A stretch of 6,080 nt of DNA from JAYEHK01 sp034659475 (GTDB taxonomy: Bacteria > Bacillota > Syntrophomonadia > Syntrophomonadales > Syntrophomonadaceae): positions 1-6,080 of the forward strand of contig JAYEHK010000027.1 of the NCBI GenBank assembly GCA_034659475.1, read 5' to 3'. Below, one piece after another: positions 6,061 through 6,080 of this stretch. Each line of letters opens with the position of its first letter. Position 1 is the stretch's first letter. Under the pieces are notes generated by a model. The model ran no database searches. It saw only the letters and a list, made by a program, of their open reading frames with translations, and had not been told where the DNA came from. A program made the position numbers and the translations under genes.

Positions 6061-6080
6061 CTTTTCACCTTCTCCTTCAT

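Overview
All six genes in this window lie on the minus strand and are read from the high-coordinate end to the low one: fixA, fixB, fixC, fixX, caiC, then a hydratase-2/MaoC-type enoyl-CoA hydratase. The first five are recognisably of the carnitine (cai)-associated type known from Escherichia coli. They match it in length and in many sequence blocks recalled from memory; no alignment was run. The window starts and ends inside what looks like a longer gene cluster.

Organism: several genes have strong AAGGAGGTGA-like ribosome binding sites. There is also a TTG start with a near-consensus Shine-Dalgarno, AT-rich intergenic DNA and short spacers. Together these suggest a low-to-moderate-GC Firmicute. 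The gene content (CoA ligase plus a FixABCX electron-transfer chain) suggests an anaerobe, such as a member of Clostridia or Negativicutes. This is inference; no taxonomic marker gene is present.

Layout: fixA (5290-6060), fixB (4321-5265), fixC (2997-4286, TTG start) and fixX (2716-3000) form a tight block. The spacers are 24 and 34 bases, and fixC and fixX overlap by four bases (ATGA). A 192-base AT-rich gap with an imperfect inverted repeat precedes caiC (973-2523). A further gap of about 120 bases with an imperfect direct repeat precedes the hydratase gene (4-852). No convincing rho-independent terminator or strong promoter was seen in either gap, so the whole set may be one transcript, possibly with internal control.

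How they may work together: CaiC would activate a carboxylate (carnitine, crotonobetaine, gamma-butyrobetaine or an analogue) to its CoA thioester. The hydratase would interconvert a 2-enoyl-CoA and a 3-hydroxyacyl-CoA. FixAB (an ETF) with FixC and FixX (a split ETF:quinone-oxidoreductase-like pair) would carry electrons to or from an acyl-CoA dehydrogenase/reductase such as CaiA, which is not in the window. The main point of interest is that a hot-dog-fold hydratase 2 sits where the E. coli pathway uses CaiD, a crotonase-fold enzyme. The two families normally make opposite stereoisomers, so either the substrate or the stereochemistry may differ from the textbook carnitine pathway.
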